From positions 12,777,001 to 12,841,000 of the forward strand of contig NC_091865.1 of the NCBI RefSeq assembly GCF_019399895.1: a DNA stretch of 64,000 bases. The letters are read 5' to 3'. Position 1 is the stretch's first letter; each line of letters opens with the position of its first letter. Under the pieces are notes generated by a model. The model did no database searches, was not told where the DNA came from, and was given only the letters and a program-made list of their open reading frames with translations. Of the stretch, positions 48,901 to 61,320 are shown one piece after another. This stretch comes from Cardiocondyla obscurior. Its lineage: Eukaryota > Arthropoda > Insecta > Hymenoptera > Formicidae. The translations under genes and the position numbers were made by a program.

Positions 48901-51900
48901 TCGTCGTCGGGAAAGAGGAGAAGCGGCTATAAACAACGCGACGCACCACCAATACCTAGGTGGAATCACGGCGGAATCGCGCATATACCCGCGCGCGTTC
49001 ACGCACGATACGCAGCACGCGTCCATCGGCCGCAGGCTCCCTCGGGCTTCAAATAGATAGCCAGATACCCAGCAGAGTTCCCAAAGGGACAGCCGCCGAC
49101 GGACGGGACACGCACAACTCCGCCCATCGTGCTCACCGGAAGCATATATCGCGTTCGCTGCATTCGATATGACCGTCAACCGGCTCTCGAAACTCGACGT
49201 AGACTCTTACGACCGTACTCACTCTTTCTCTTCCGCCTCCCACTCTCCTAAAAGTCTTCTCGTTGATTAATTATAATAGATATATCCGGGAATTTCAACA
49301 TCTACTTTCAAAGCTAACGATAATTTAATTTTAAATTCGTATAATTATTATTTAATGTAACTGTAATTTTTTTTTATTAAAGACCCGCGCGCCGTTTATG
49401 TGCATCTATTGCGATTTGTAAACTTGACGGAGCATCTTCGATTTAACTAACAAGGAAGTCGTAGATACTTACCCCACCGACAGAGTAAGTATCCTAAAAG
49501 AGCTCGTAAATTCTCACCTTTGCCGAGACGGAGATCCAGCCGCATCGGCCCGGCAAAAGACGCTCGCGAATGTTTCCTCGCGTAATCGATAGTCGGAGGT
49601 ACGTAATGTAACATAGGGCAGGTCAACTACGGCCGTAATTTAATCGGCTTCACGTTAAAGCACCGAGATCTCGCGTTGCCCCCAAGTTATTGCATTGCTC
49701 GTGCCGGATAACTCAAACATCGTTGCAACTTAATCGTCACGTCCCGCGTCGAAAACTGCATCGTTCCTTATCGTTGACAACCGGTAACGGTAAAAAAAAG
49801 ACGGAAAAGAAAGACTTATTCTCTCATATTCATAAGTAAGCGCATTGAAACGAAGTTACTGCGTTAAACGTGCAAAAAGAGGAGAAACTGAACAAAATAA
49901 AAATGATTAAATAAAATATGAAATAGATAAAAAAAGATACTTGAAAATGTGGAAATATTTTGCGAGTTTTACAAATTTAATATCTCATTAGTCGGAATCG
50001 TTACAAATGTCGTAATGCGTTAGAATGCCTTCGCGGAAGGTGTCAAGGTAACCACGGCAGTAACGTAGACCGGCGCACCACGTGGAGAGTAATGGTAACG
50101 TAAGTTCCCGGAGGTCTTCCATAGATCTTGTTTGGAAGTCGTTAAAGTACCTCTTCCCGGAATTTCTCTGTATATCGGGGTAAAGATCGCATCGCCGCGC
50201 GAGAGAGCCGCTGTTTCTCCCTCGCACCTCCTCCTCCCTCTTTTTCTTTCTCTCAAGATCCGCCGTCCGCTTTGCAATTCCGATCTTGCACTTCGATAGT
50301 TACCTCCGCTGGCGAGATGCCCCGTCCTCATTTTTGGTACCGCACCGCCGCGCCGGTCTTCGCGTCTCGTCGGAGGTCAACTTCAGAAGAAGCTATCGAG
50401 GAGCGATTTTAATATTCGATAGGACACGACTTGCTTAGGAATTCACAGAGTGCTCTTCAAGGTTTGGATTAGGCTTCAAACGGAATTACCTCGCTCTTGA
50501 CGAATTCGGGATCGATGTCCTCCCCTCAGAGACTTAATCGACAGTTTTTTAGGTTAGTTCAACCTTCGTCGATACGAGGAAACTTAAGTTTCCAATTAAT
50601 CAAAGCACTTGCGGGGAGTTGATAAATTCTCGACGCATAGTAAAGTTTATAATCAGTTCCAGGTGTATGTAAGATACATATAAAATATAAAATATACATA
50701 TAAAGATACACGAAAAGATACATATAAAATATAAAACATAAGATACATATAAAACCGTAAGCCCAAGTAGAATATATTTAGATCATTCTGTATAAATCCC
50801 GTTATCCAGTCGTCGGGACGAACGTTGTCACAGTGAAATAGTATGTATTTCAGGTACCGGAAATACTGCCACGGACAATGCTTATAAGCCATCCTTCCTC
50901 ACGGATCAAGAATTGAAGCACTTGATCCTTGAAGCAGCCGATGGGTTCTTATTCGTTGTAAGCTGCGATACAGGCAGAATCATTTACGTATCCGACTCGG
51001 TTGCGCCGGTTTTGAACTATACCCAGAGCGACTGGTTCGGTACCAGCTTGTATTCGCAAGTTCATCCCGATGATACCGAGAAGGTGAGAGAGCAGCTCAG
51101 TGCGGCAGAACCGCAGCACGGTGGCAGAGTGCTGGACCTTAAAACTGGAACAGTCAAAAAGGAAGGCCAATGTAAGTAACGAAAGAAAAAAAAAAAAAAA
51201 AACTATTCGATAATTTTGCCAAGTCTTTGCAAAGTATTATCTCTGTTGTTTTATTATTAACCTATTTTATTCGCGTTTCTCGGAATTTATTATTCACGTT
51301 TGTGCGGAATGATACAATTATTTTTCCGATTGCAGCTTCTATGCGCTTATGCATGGGCTCAAGAAGAGGTTTTATCTGCCGCATGAAAGTCGGAAATCTG
51401 CAGACCACTGGCGACATGGCAGCGGCACATGGACTACACCGGATGAAACAGAGAAATTCTCTGGGACCGCCGGCGCAGGACGGCCAAAATTACGCGGTGG
51501 TGCACTGCACCGGATACATTAAAAACTGGCCTTCCACCGGTAGGTTTGACATAAGATAGATTTTGTCATCCGTACTGAGTTGAGAGAACCGCACATAATC
51601 GTACGTTGTCGATGTGCTACCACCGGGTAACGGTGATCTCTCTCTCTCTTTCTCTCTCTTTTTCTCTTTATTTCTCTTTCTTGGGCGCGACGTACACGGG
51701 CTCCGGCTTTCTATTTTAAAGCGGGGGAGACGTCGCGCTCGAGGAATACGAACGAACCGTTCCTGGAACACGGCGAAACGCGTATGCCACGTGTATATTG
51801 TAAATTAAGAACTGCTTCGGGTTACCGTGACTGAATTTTTCGACTTTGTGTCTTTCATCAAGTACTTCACTCTTTTTCTGTAAATATTTATTGTATCGTC

Positions 51901-54346
51901 TACGTTTTTAATTCGCCGCAGGACGTAGTAACATAGATTACTAATTGCATGTTGCAAATGATAAATTCAACGATGCATGTGAAAAAAAAAAGAGAAAAAC
52001 CTAGAGACTAAGAAAAGAAAAAATATTATCATGCTTCTCTCACAAACTTTCTGGTTTGAAATACTCGCCTTTTCAAGACATTGGTTTAACTGAATGGAAA
52101 GTCACAATTAAGAGTCGCGACGAGGCGGTTATCGGCTGTTAACATATTTGTTTAATATTCATGATCACGTACATAGCTGTTTTTGTTTCATCGATAGCTT
52201 TGTCGCAGCCGCTAATTAATTCAATCTTATCGGTTACGTTAAAAAAGAAAGATACAGCGACAGCTCTCGCGCACATTAATAGAGGTGAAGCAAATCAAAC
52301 TACTTTGAAACTTTCATATTTCAAGACGTGTATTGATTTTTTTATACAGTATTTAAACATTTTAATATTTTATTATAATCTTAAACTATTATAAAATACT
52401 TTAGAATGTCGATGTATCGACATTTTTTTAAGTATATTATATTATATAGCGTATCTCTTAGCATAAGACTCTTTTTCAAGCCGATCAACGGGAAATCATG
52501 GACTGATTCATGATTTTACGCTGTAGGTGATTTTGTTCCCCCATGTGTACCAGGTGTGGGTCTAGGTGACAGAGGAGGCGTGCAAACTGGTCCAGACGGT
52601 GTGGTCACGGATGAAAATGCTTCTACGCATTGCTGCCTTGTCGCCATTGGGCGATTACAGGTTACTAGCACACCAAATAGTAGCGACTTAGCGGGCTCCA
52701 ATAGCAATAGCGGTAAATACCATATTATTAACTTAATTAGATTCTCAGGAAATTAAAATTTATTTTACTTAACAGTACGGGCTAATCACAGTTGCCGTAA
52801 GAAAAACGCGTATTAATTATACTTTTCTTTGTTGTAGAATTTATATCACGTCATTCTCCAGAAGGCAAATTTACCTTCGTGGATCAAAGAGTCGGCGGAA
52901 TTTTAGGTTACACTCCATCGGAACTCTTAGGTCATCCATGCTACGAGTTTATTCATCCGGAAGAATTGCCACATGTGCGGGAGAGTTTTGAAAACGGTAA
53001 TGTTCAATATTATATTCATTATACTTAAACATTTTTTATTCTGTCGTCAACATTGTCAACATGTCGCTTTCTTCCAGTGTTGAAATTGAAAGGCCAAGTT
53101 GTATCTGTGGCATACAGATTTCAAGTTAAAAATCGCAAATGGGTATGGTTGAGAACGTCAGCATTTGCATTTTTAAATCCGTACAACGAAGACATCGAAT
53201 ATATCGTTTGTACAAACACGTACAAGTAAGAATAAAGTTACAACTTGATCTTCAAAGATATATTATATATATTTTTTATTCCTTTTTTTTGTTATTATCG
53301 TGCATGTTTTTATCTAGGCCATATCCTCCTAGTAGCGACGGTCAAACGGAAAGTGAAGCTGTACCTGGATATGGACAACCTGGTCTGGATTACTCTCATC
53401 AAAGACATCCTGCTAGGGATTCACTCTATTCTGCACATCACATGATGCAGCATCCAGCTACTATAGCTACAGCCAGTAAGACAATTACCGAATATTATCC
53501 AGCTTTATAAAAATACTTTATCCGAAACTATCTCTTTTTTATTATTGTTTTATTGTCAACTAATTAAATGCACGTTACTTGTAGGTCCGCAACAACCAAG
53601 GCCGTCCAGCACACAAAACGTCGTATACCAAAGCTATGAGACGACGCAATCTCCGATAGCTTATGGATCACCTGGACAACAAAGCGCGTCCTCGTCGGTT
53701 TTAAATAGGATTCAGAAGCCGGCTAATACATCTCCAACCCCACAATGGACGATTGGAAGACAGGTATTTAATTCTTTATTTTTTATTAAATGTGAACAAT
53801 TAAAAATACAAATATTTAAAACATTTATTACATTTTTCTCCAGCAACCCGTGACAGAAGGCTACCAATATAGTCAATTAAGCCCGTCAAGATCACCGAGC
53901 GGGCCGACATACACTCAGCTTAGTAGCGGCGCTAGAACTCCAGCTACGCAGCAATATCATGCAGTCACAACAGTGCCTAATAATCCTGGTTAGCCTTCAA
54001 ACATACTTTGTGTCACTAGTTTTTTTATTTTTAAACGTTTTACTTTTTTTATAATTTTTCTTTAGCAACTTTCACTGTTTTTATATTAAAATTAAAAATG
54101 CGTTTAAGTTGAAATATGTGTTTGTTGTCAGGTATGTGGGGTTGGCAAAGTCAACAGCATCAAACGCAGCAACCAGACGGTCAAACCGGTCCTCAAGTGT
54201 CTGGGCAAGCGCAACCACCACATCCTGGGCAGGCTGGCCCCGGCACACAGCCGCAAGAATTATCGGACATGTTGCAGATGCTGCAAGATCAGGGTGGCTC
54301 GTCTAGCTTTGAAGACCTGAACATGTTCAATACTAACTTTGAGTAG
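30905..54346 (+). CDS. tgo: tango, aryl hydrocarbon receptor nuclear translocator homologue (isoform B)
   Basis: TGO/ARNT is the common class II bHLH-PAS partner that pairs in the nucleus with single-minded, trachealess, spineless/AHR and HIF-alpha. Exons are 30905-31137, 40617-40697, 48222-48379, 50854-51171, 51336-51539, 52527-52712, 52838-52996, 53078-53225, 53318-53475, 53585-53763, 53844-53988 and 54132-54346, giving 727 aa. Residues 1-78 (proximal first exon) are Gly/Ser/Pro-rich with a nine-proline run and end TETQKRRR. Next come an acidic SDEDDPSG segment and the bHLH (about 105-157; ENHCEIERRRRNKM is the basic region). PAS-A (about 165-390) includes LEAADGFLFVVSCDTG and VHCTGYIKNWP. 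PAS-B (about 395-500) includes KFTFVDQRVGGILGYTPSELLG. The Q/P/S-rich tail ends with a DMLQMLQDQGG and FEDLNMF activation-like motif. Introns 1 and 2 are about 9.5 and 7.5 kb. The first in-frame ATG is 30905. The N-terminal exon competes with the exons at 16309 and 26545. Confidence 0.95.
38521..38590 (+). repeat. Dispersed local repeat, copy 1
   Basis: The right 45 bp (38546-38590) match 39102-39146 at 37 of 45 positions without gaps, including the 13-mer GCGCATCATTATG. The left part (from TTGCGAA) matches more loosely with one gap. It is not a known element to me. Confidence 0.6.
39078..39146 (+). repeat. Dispersed local repeat, copy 2
   Basis: Partner of the copy about 550 bp upstream in the same orientation. 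It starts with TTGCGAA and shares the TTAAG-CGAC-TAATAC-GCG framework. Confidence 0.6.
40698..48221. other. Long tango intron (7.5 kb), no gene recognised
   Basis: It separates the SDEDDPSG exon from the bHLH exon. Composition is mixed, with pyrimidine-rich tracts (41385-41430, 42265-42330, 42930-43010) and a short poly-A. A small perfect hairpin CGGCAC/GTGCCG lies near 43193-43213. No exon with both splice sites and homology was found on either strand. Confidence 0.5.
48380..50853. other. tango intron between the bHLH and PAS-A exons
   Basis: About 2.5 kb, CpG-rich in its first half and AT-rich near the end, where an AT minisatellite lies. Frames open on both strands at 48480-49180 reflect base composition and resemble no protein I know. 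Confidence 0.5.
50671..50756. repeat. AT-rich imperfect minisatellite
   Basis: Three to four imperfect repeats built on AAGATACATATAAAATATAA, roughly 100 bp upstream of the PAS-A exon. Likely variable in length. Confidence 0.7.
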
Positions 54347-56787
54347 CAGCGAGAAAGGCGACACGCCTTTGAAAAGCAGCTTTTACTTTAGAGAAATTCT
54401 CTTTCTTCGGGACCTTCCTCGGCTGTTTGATATTACTGCGAGTTGATCTTGCATATCACAATCTGCACGTTTATATCGACATTCGAAGAATCATTCACGG
54501 AGAAAGGAGAAATGCGATTTAATAATTTAGCACCGCATATATAGACTTTACACAAAAACGATCGCACTGGGATTAGGACAGCCTAGTCTACCGGATTATT
54601 TACATATTATTCATACCTATTATAATGAGAGGTTTTTGATTCATTGTCAGAAATATCAGACGTCACCGGGTATAATCGTTGCGTCATGCGCTCCGACTGT
54701 TTCAGGTACTTATCCCAATTGACGAGCATCATTTCGTTACGAAAATACCATTAAAACGTCAACGGGCGACTGTATCTTTATGACAATTATTAATTAGTGC
54801 TCGAAATAAATTATAATGCGCACAGATGGGCTATCCATGTTTGGCATAAGGTATGTTAAATATAAAATTTTACATTGGACTAGATATTGCAAAACGTGCA
54901 CTTGATGTGCGCCATTTACTTTTATTTTAGTTTTTTCGCATCGAAAAAATATCGAAGATAAAAAAAATTAATACGTAACTAATAACAATACTAATTATTG
55001 CTTTTAATAATTTAGACGATTGCATTTTTAATGAATTTGGAATAAAATATTAAAATTCAAAAAATTCCGAATTTATCAAATCTGCCCATGAATAAAAGCT
55101 TTATAAAGATGAGTAATGAATGGCCTGTAGATAAATATTCATGGCCTTATTACAGGTATTCTAAACATATGTAAGCATCTGTGCTTATTATATAAATCAA
55201 ATGACATAACTTTAATTTTCATGACAATTTTAATTAAGATATCGTGAGATATCTAAGATGCGATTCGATACATATTTACCGAAGAAAAAAAAAATGAAAA
55301 TAACAGAAATGTACTCTAAACAATAAGAAAAAGTATTTTTAAAAAAATAACCTTCTCAATCAAAAATCTATACACAAATCACGGTAATTTTAATACCAGC
55401 TTATCGTTAGATTTGTAAGGTTAGCTTAATTATTTTAATTTAGATTTTTGTAATTATAAACAGTGCAATCATAAACAAACACGCGACAAGAAATCGTTCG
55501 AGACATTGAAAATGTACAAAAATCGTGTAATCCACCTTTGCTTCTCTGTGCAAGACACCGTTTTTAGATATTCTTAAAGAAAAAAAAAATATAGATAATG
55601 TTACACATACGAATAATTGCATTTATAAGTAACCACGTGTGACTTAGCGCGTTTGTACGTGTTTTAGCAAATTTTGACAAGCACATTGGAACGAAATTAC
55701 AGCATATCACGATGAATTGGGAACATTTTTCACTAATATATAAACTATACATATACGCATGAATTTTTTTTAATCATCCTACATCATGAAGAGAATAATA
55801 CCATCACTTTTTGACAATAACTAATATATTGAGCCTAGTGCAGGTATCAATATTTGTATGCGAATGTTAAGTATGAATTCGTCTCTATCAAAAAAGAAAA
55901 AAAAGAAAAAAAGATTACTTCACAAACCCTTATCCACTGTTATATATTCCTTTGCACAATATCCACCCACATATTATAGTTCCACAAAAACATCGCGATT
56001 CATATGATTTGAAGAATTGAAGGGTGTTAGAAATGCATACGTATATCATGCAATAAAGATATAAAAAATATTTTTAGTGTATATATGTATCTTACATTAT
56101 GCAACGAGTAAAGAACTTACGTTACTGTAAGTTCTTTAATAATTTTTATTAGTTTCATTCTTTTGCGATTTATAAACAACGACGACAGCACAGGTAATAT
56201 AAGCTACAATAAATAGCACAAAGTCTTTTTAAAAGATACGATATTCAACATTAACAAATTTTTTCATCAATATTATATATTTTATTTAAATGAATTAGAA
56301 ACTACAAAGCACATGCTTCGCGTTATTTCTTTTTCATTCTTTTTAAAAAAGCTGTTTTACATTTAACAATTTTTAGAAACTACAAACGTATGTATGTACT
56401 TACTTGGTATTTGAACGTCTCATTTCTTTAAGTATATCAATATTCTTTAATTAAATCAATTATATTAATTTTTTTTAAAGTGATTACTCTTGCGACCTCA
56501 AGTGAACCAAATAAGAAAACGTGTGATCAGTTAAATTACAAGAAAGAACTACTAAAAAACACATTTATTGCAATTGAATAAATATTATTTAATCCTTAAT
56601 TATAATTAAAAATTAACAAGATGATAAATTTGTCAATCCCGGGGTTTCGCAACGTGGAGGCTTCGAAAATTAGTTGTTTCTTGTTTCAGGTGATGTTCAG
56701 ATTTAACGTTAAACAGTTTTCTTTAGGAAGGAATAAATAATAACGCACGCACAGCGCGTTTTATTTTTAAATATATTTATACAAAAT
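54347..56787. other. tango 3' UTR and convergent gap to MPP10
   Basis: Strongly AT-rich, with no ORF worth noting. Several AATAAA hexamers follow the tango stop. The one at 56052-56057 is followed by an AT/T-rich stretch and would give a long 3' UTR of about 1.7 kb; nearer ones lie around 55043 and 55093. On the minus strand TTTATT at 56760-56765 reads AATAAA for MPP10. Confidence 0.45.
56760..56765 (-). terminator. MPP10 polyadenylation signal
   Basis: AATAAA on the minus strand, 22 nt after the MPP10 stop codon. Confidence 0.5.
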
Positions 56788-59084
56788 TTACAATTTTAGT
56801 TTTACAGCGGAAACTGTATTAAAAGTCTTCTTTTTATCTTTTTTAATTTTTGTTGCACTTTTGACTTGATCTTGTAATTGTGTAAAAAATGTAGTTGAAG
56901 ATTTCGCAACTTTATGCGTTGTTTCATTTAATTTTGTAACGTTTTTATCTTTAGTCACTTTTTTAAGCAATGCAGCCTTTTCTGTCTTATCTTTATACTT
57001 TTTAGCGATTCCTGGCTGCAATGTTTTTGATTTTTCCTTATTTTCAATTGCTTGCTGTTTAGCTCGCTGCCTCGTTTTCTTTCGCCTTCTCTCGCGCTTC
57101 ATATCGGTTTTTGTACGTTCCGATTTACTAATAAGATCACCACGTGGTTTGGCTAAAAGAATCGTTGGATAATATTAAAAAAAATACTGTAACATAAACC
57201 AATGCTAGCTGTATGGAATATTATATAACATACTTGTAATTTCTTCAGGCGCTAATAAAGTAGCATCAGTGGTCGCGGTAGGTGCTACTTCTTCCATGTT
57301 AACTGCAGATATATTGCTAACAATTTTAATTTCTGGCTTAGCCTAAAATAAAAAAATATATATTATAAGCATTGGATACCAACAAGATTCTCAACACATA
57401 AGCATTTTGTAATAAAAATTGATATTTGATGCACATGACAAATCTTACCATTTTGGGAGTATAATGATAATTAGATAATGCGTCTAATTTAGATATTAAA
57501 GAACGCATCGATTGCCGAATTTCATTATGCAATTGTGGAGTTTCCACTTTCTTCTCATCATTCTCTGGATCTAATGTTTGCTTTTGTCTCAGATATTCTT
57601 TCTCGTAAATTTGGGACAAACTTTCTTTGCTTTTTTCTTGATTTAATATCAATTTTTTCTTATATTCCAATGGGGTTTCAACTGGCTTAAATTTTTTCTC
57701 GACGTCATCCCAAGCCTTATCCTTAATCCGCTGCTTGATTATATCTTCCAACTTCATAGTGGTTTCCTCCGTGATCGCAGGAGCCGGCCTTGTATTTACA
57801 TCAACAACCACAAATTCTTCCAACAAGGAATTTTGTGGTCGATTTGAAGCACTTACTTCACCTTTCAATTGCCATGGCTTCTCACTGATTGCCTCGTCTT
57901 CCAATTCTTTAATTCTCATTAGTATCCTCTCCTGACGAGCTTCTAAAGTAGATTTTGGATCTTTATCATTTTCCCTTTTTTCTTCTTTATTCTTCTTATT
58001 ATGATTTGCTTTATTTTCTAAACTATCTGTCTCATCTGAATCGTTCGTAAGATTGAATCTTACTTTTTTGACTGCTTGATCCTCGTCATCCTCTTCATCA
58101 AGATCCATTTCTTCGTCTTCTAAATCTTCCTCTTCAGAATCGCTAATATTGTCATTATCCTCTGAATTTTTACTTTCATTGATTTGCTCATTTTCACTTT
58201 CAGGACTATCAAAAAAATCGGCATACTTGACATATTTTTTCTTAGCTTGACTTTCATCTTCTTCCTCGGAATCATCATTGAATAAATCCAATGATTCGTC
58301 GTCGGAATCATTATTGTCATTTCCTTGTTTCTCCTTTTTCTCTTCTTTAGTTAAATATTCGTCTAATTCTTGTAACTTGAAAAATTTATCGTCAACAATA
58401 GATGACTTTTTATGTTTTTTCTTTGTCAAATTGCTTTTAATTTTTGCATTCTCATTCTTTGATTCTTCATTTTCCAACATGTCTTCATTCTCTTGATATA
58501 ATTTATCATTTTTTATCTGTACAGATTCAGGTTTTTTCGAGCTTACAGGAATTATTTTTTTATTTTCGACTAAAATTCTCGAGATTGCATTTGAAAAATG
58601 TGGTATCTCACTTTCATTTTGCAGTTCTAATTGTTGCCAGATTTGTTCTTCGTCAAAGCCTTCTATGACTAACTCTGGCAATGCATTTGTATTCCTATAA
58701 AACTTTTCATTTTTACAAGACTGCTCCTTCGTAAAATCGTAAAGATTTTTAATAAGAGCTGTGACATTGATTTTATTCTTTCCACTGAAATAAAAAGGAA
58801 ATTATATTTGCAATACAAATTTACTTATTTTTCTACATTTGATACAAACTCTTATAAAAATTTTTAATAAAATATCGTCATTCTAACAATGTGTTTTTTA
58901 TTATTTCATTAACTTCTTTCATTTCTAAAATAACTAAAAATTATTTTATTTATTTCAGAAAGTTTTAGGTTAACGATGTAAATAACATAAAAATTCTACA
59001 TTTTATTTACCTTTTGATTTGTTCCAATGATCGAATACTGTCAAGTTTAGATATAATGTCGCCAAGAACGTCGATATTAGCCAT
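56788..59084 (-). CDS. MPHOSPH10: MPP10, U3 snoRNP / small-subunit processome protein
   Basis: MPP10 is a nucleolar scaffold that binds IMP3 and IMP4 in the U3 snoRNP and is needed for the early cleavages that make 18S rRNA. Exons on the minus strand are 59011-59084, 57449-58784, 57234-57342 and 56788-57152. They sum to 1884 nt, or 627 aa, near the family size. The start is MANIDVLGDIISKL. The first conserved block is VIEGFDEEQIWQQLELQNE. A long acidic S/D/E middle follows (about residues 150-290, with EEEDLEDEEMDLDEED). The C-terminal conserved core has RILMRIKELEDEAISEKPW, GEVSASNRPQNSLLEE, EDIIKQRIKDKAWDDV and KLDALSNYHYTPK, then MEEVAPTATTDATLLAPEEI and a lysine-rich tail with FFTQLQDQVK and KLKL at the end. 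Phases are 2, 0 and 1 and all introns are GT-AG. It is convergent with tango. Confidence 0.96.
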
Positions 59085-59949
59085 TGTCCATTAATAAATG
59101 TATTAAATAATATTTTGCAAGCGATCACATTCACGTGCACATTCGCTTCGACCATAAAAACGAATGAACTGGCCTGTTCTTTCTTGCTGAATGTCCTGCA
59201 ATAAGAACATACCATGAATACCAGCCATAAAATCCAAATCTATATATCTTTATATACTGTATGACTTCTCTAAATTTTAATACCCTAGATTCTCTTTATT
59301 TAAATTCAGATTTTTTTTTTCCACGACTAACACTCTAATTTGTTTAGAGGGCATTACTTGCGTGCGACGTGAAAGCACGTAGAGCTACAGGGATCAGTAT
59401 TGAATCGCCATTACGTGTTCTCTTTGATATTGGATAGAATCTTAGGCGAGGGGGAAAAATGTGAGAGAAAAATTGCTCAAAATGTGCGATAAACGAAAGC
59501 CCAAGGACCCTCTAGCGTATCGGAAGGCAGATACGACGAAACGTGTTTGCCACGTTCGCCAAGGGGACGAAGAGGAGAAGAGAAACTCGTTCGTCGGCCG
59601 TCAGGGTAGGGGAACCCGTTTTTTTGACGAGGTGGGGAAGCGCGTCCGGCAATGAGTGAGGGAAAGAACGTCGAGGGCGTACGAGGTGGAGGGAAGGGCT
59701 GCGGCATGAAACGGCCCGAAGCAAACGAAGAGCAAGTCCGCGGCCGCTGAGGCATTGGCGCAGATCTCGGCTTAGTTGACGCCGGTTCACGCGCTAAGGG
59801 GAGAAGAGATACGCGAGAAACGCCGTCTCCAACGGACGCAGAAGCGAGGCGTGCACGCACGGGCCGCTGACGTGCGTTTGCTCATTTTATTAATTGTTTC
59901 ATTTCTTCCTTCCGTTTTTCTTCCCCCGGTGTACTGTAATTCGAATTTC

Positions 59950-60166
59950 CAAGAGGTATAAACTTCCGCAGGGGAACTGTGCGCGAGTGCACCGATCGGC
60001 GAGAGACCGAGCAAAGTTTTCGGAGTGCGTTTGGTTGTATGATTTCTTTCTGGTGGATTTTTACTTGTGATTCACGGTGTCGTCGCTGGCTGCCAAGTAC
60101 CGATCTCGACGTGAAGCCGCCGCTCCAGTTTTTGGATAACTCGACCCGCGCATACAAAGGAGCAAG
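59950..60166 (+). other. Possible 5' exon of an unknown rightward gene
   Basis: GC-rich sequence ending at a strong donor (AGCAAG/GTATGT at 60166/60167). An ATG at 60039 opens a 42-codon frame to the donor (MISFWWIFTCDSRC...), but the residues match nothing I know, so it may be purely untranslated leader. The left border is approximate. Confidence 0.25.
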
Positions 60167-61034
60167 GTATGTACTATTTGTCGCGTGTTACCGTGTGGAG
60201 CCGACGACCGCCACGACGCCGACAGGACCACCGATCGCGGCGCGGCGCGGCGCGGTGCGGCGCGGCGTTGCTCGGCGGGTGTGCGTTTCGCGCTCAGATC
60301 GATCGTTCTCCGTCCGGGTCAGGTCTCAAGCCGCTCTCGTCGTGCTCGTCTTCCGCGCGGCCCGTGGAATCCAAAATTGCGAAATCCGCCGAACGAGTTT
60401 CGCTCCGCGCGAAGCCGGGAGCCGCCGCCGTGCGAGCCACCGAGAAAAGTCGTGATGGACCCGCGCGATCGTATCTAATCGAAATCCAATTCGGAACCGG
60501 TTTAACGAAATGTCACGTGATTCTATTTATCGCTCGAAGATGGCCCGCCGGCTTGGAGAAAAGGCGAGTATAATTGATCGCAATATGAAGGATCGCTCCT
60601 CGCCGCGGTGCATGAATTTCGAAAGCCGACGACGTGGGATAATATTTGGGTCGCGACACTTGGCGATAGCGGGTTATCGACGATTAGCCTTTAATTGATT
60701 ACGACGTGTCGTTTATCGCCGAGCTTAAACTTTGTTCCTGATCCCTGTTGGTACCGCGATAGCGACTCGGCTGGAATTGCATCGCGAGATACTTTCGTCT
60801 GAAAAATTCGCACGAACGTAATCGAGCTCGGGAAAATATTTATTTACAAGTAGATTAATATTCTGTTATTTAATACCACTTCTTGCGATCGTCAGTTATT
60901 TTTTTTAAAACAAAAAGTGTTACAATTTTGTGTTAAAATTAAATATCGTATGTCGTTTAAATAACAATACCGTCGCTAGCGATCGAATCTACAAGTAAAG
61001 TCTAATGATATAATTTGGCTGAAGCATGCGATAT

Positions 61035-61109
61035 GATTATCCACGACGATTACTCCGTTAAAATCGCGACATTTGTCACGATTTTAACGGAGGAATCGTC
61101 CGGACAATC
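61035..61109. ncRNA. Near-perfect 75-nt hairpin (miRNA/hpRNA-like or palindromic repeat)
   Basis: The arms 61045-61066 and 61079-61100 pair over 22 bp with a single mismatch. The loop (61067-61078) adds GACA/TGTC pairing. The flanks 61035-61042 (GATTATCC) and 61102-61109 (GGACAATC) extend the stem with one mismatch and a small bulge. Size and shape fit a pre-miRNA or a short palindromic repeat. The arm sequences match no conserved insect miRNA that I know. Transcription is not shown by sequence. Confidence 0.35.
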
Positions 61110-61289
61110 CGTCGCGATCTCCTCAGCCATGCGACGCAATGCTTAACAATTTTCTGTGTCTAATTGATCGGCTTGGGAGACGTCCCGCTTATTTCACGTT
61201 AAAATCAGCGTGACACGAAGGATATTATATGTATCAATATACCCACAAAATATTTCAGCAGGCGTCTCTAAAATACATATACCGGAATT

Positions 61290-61320
<31 letters not shown>

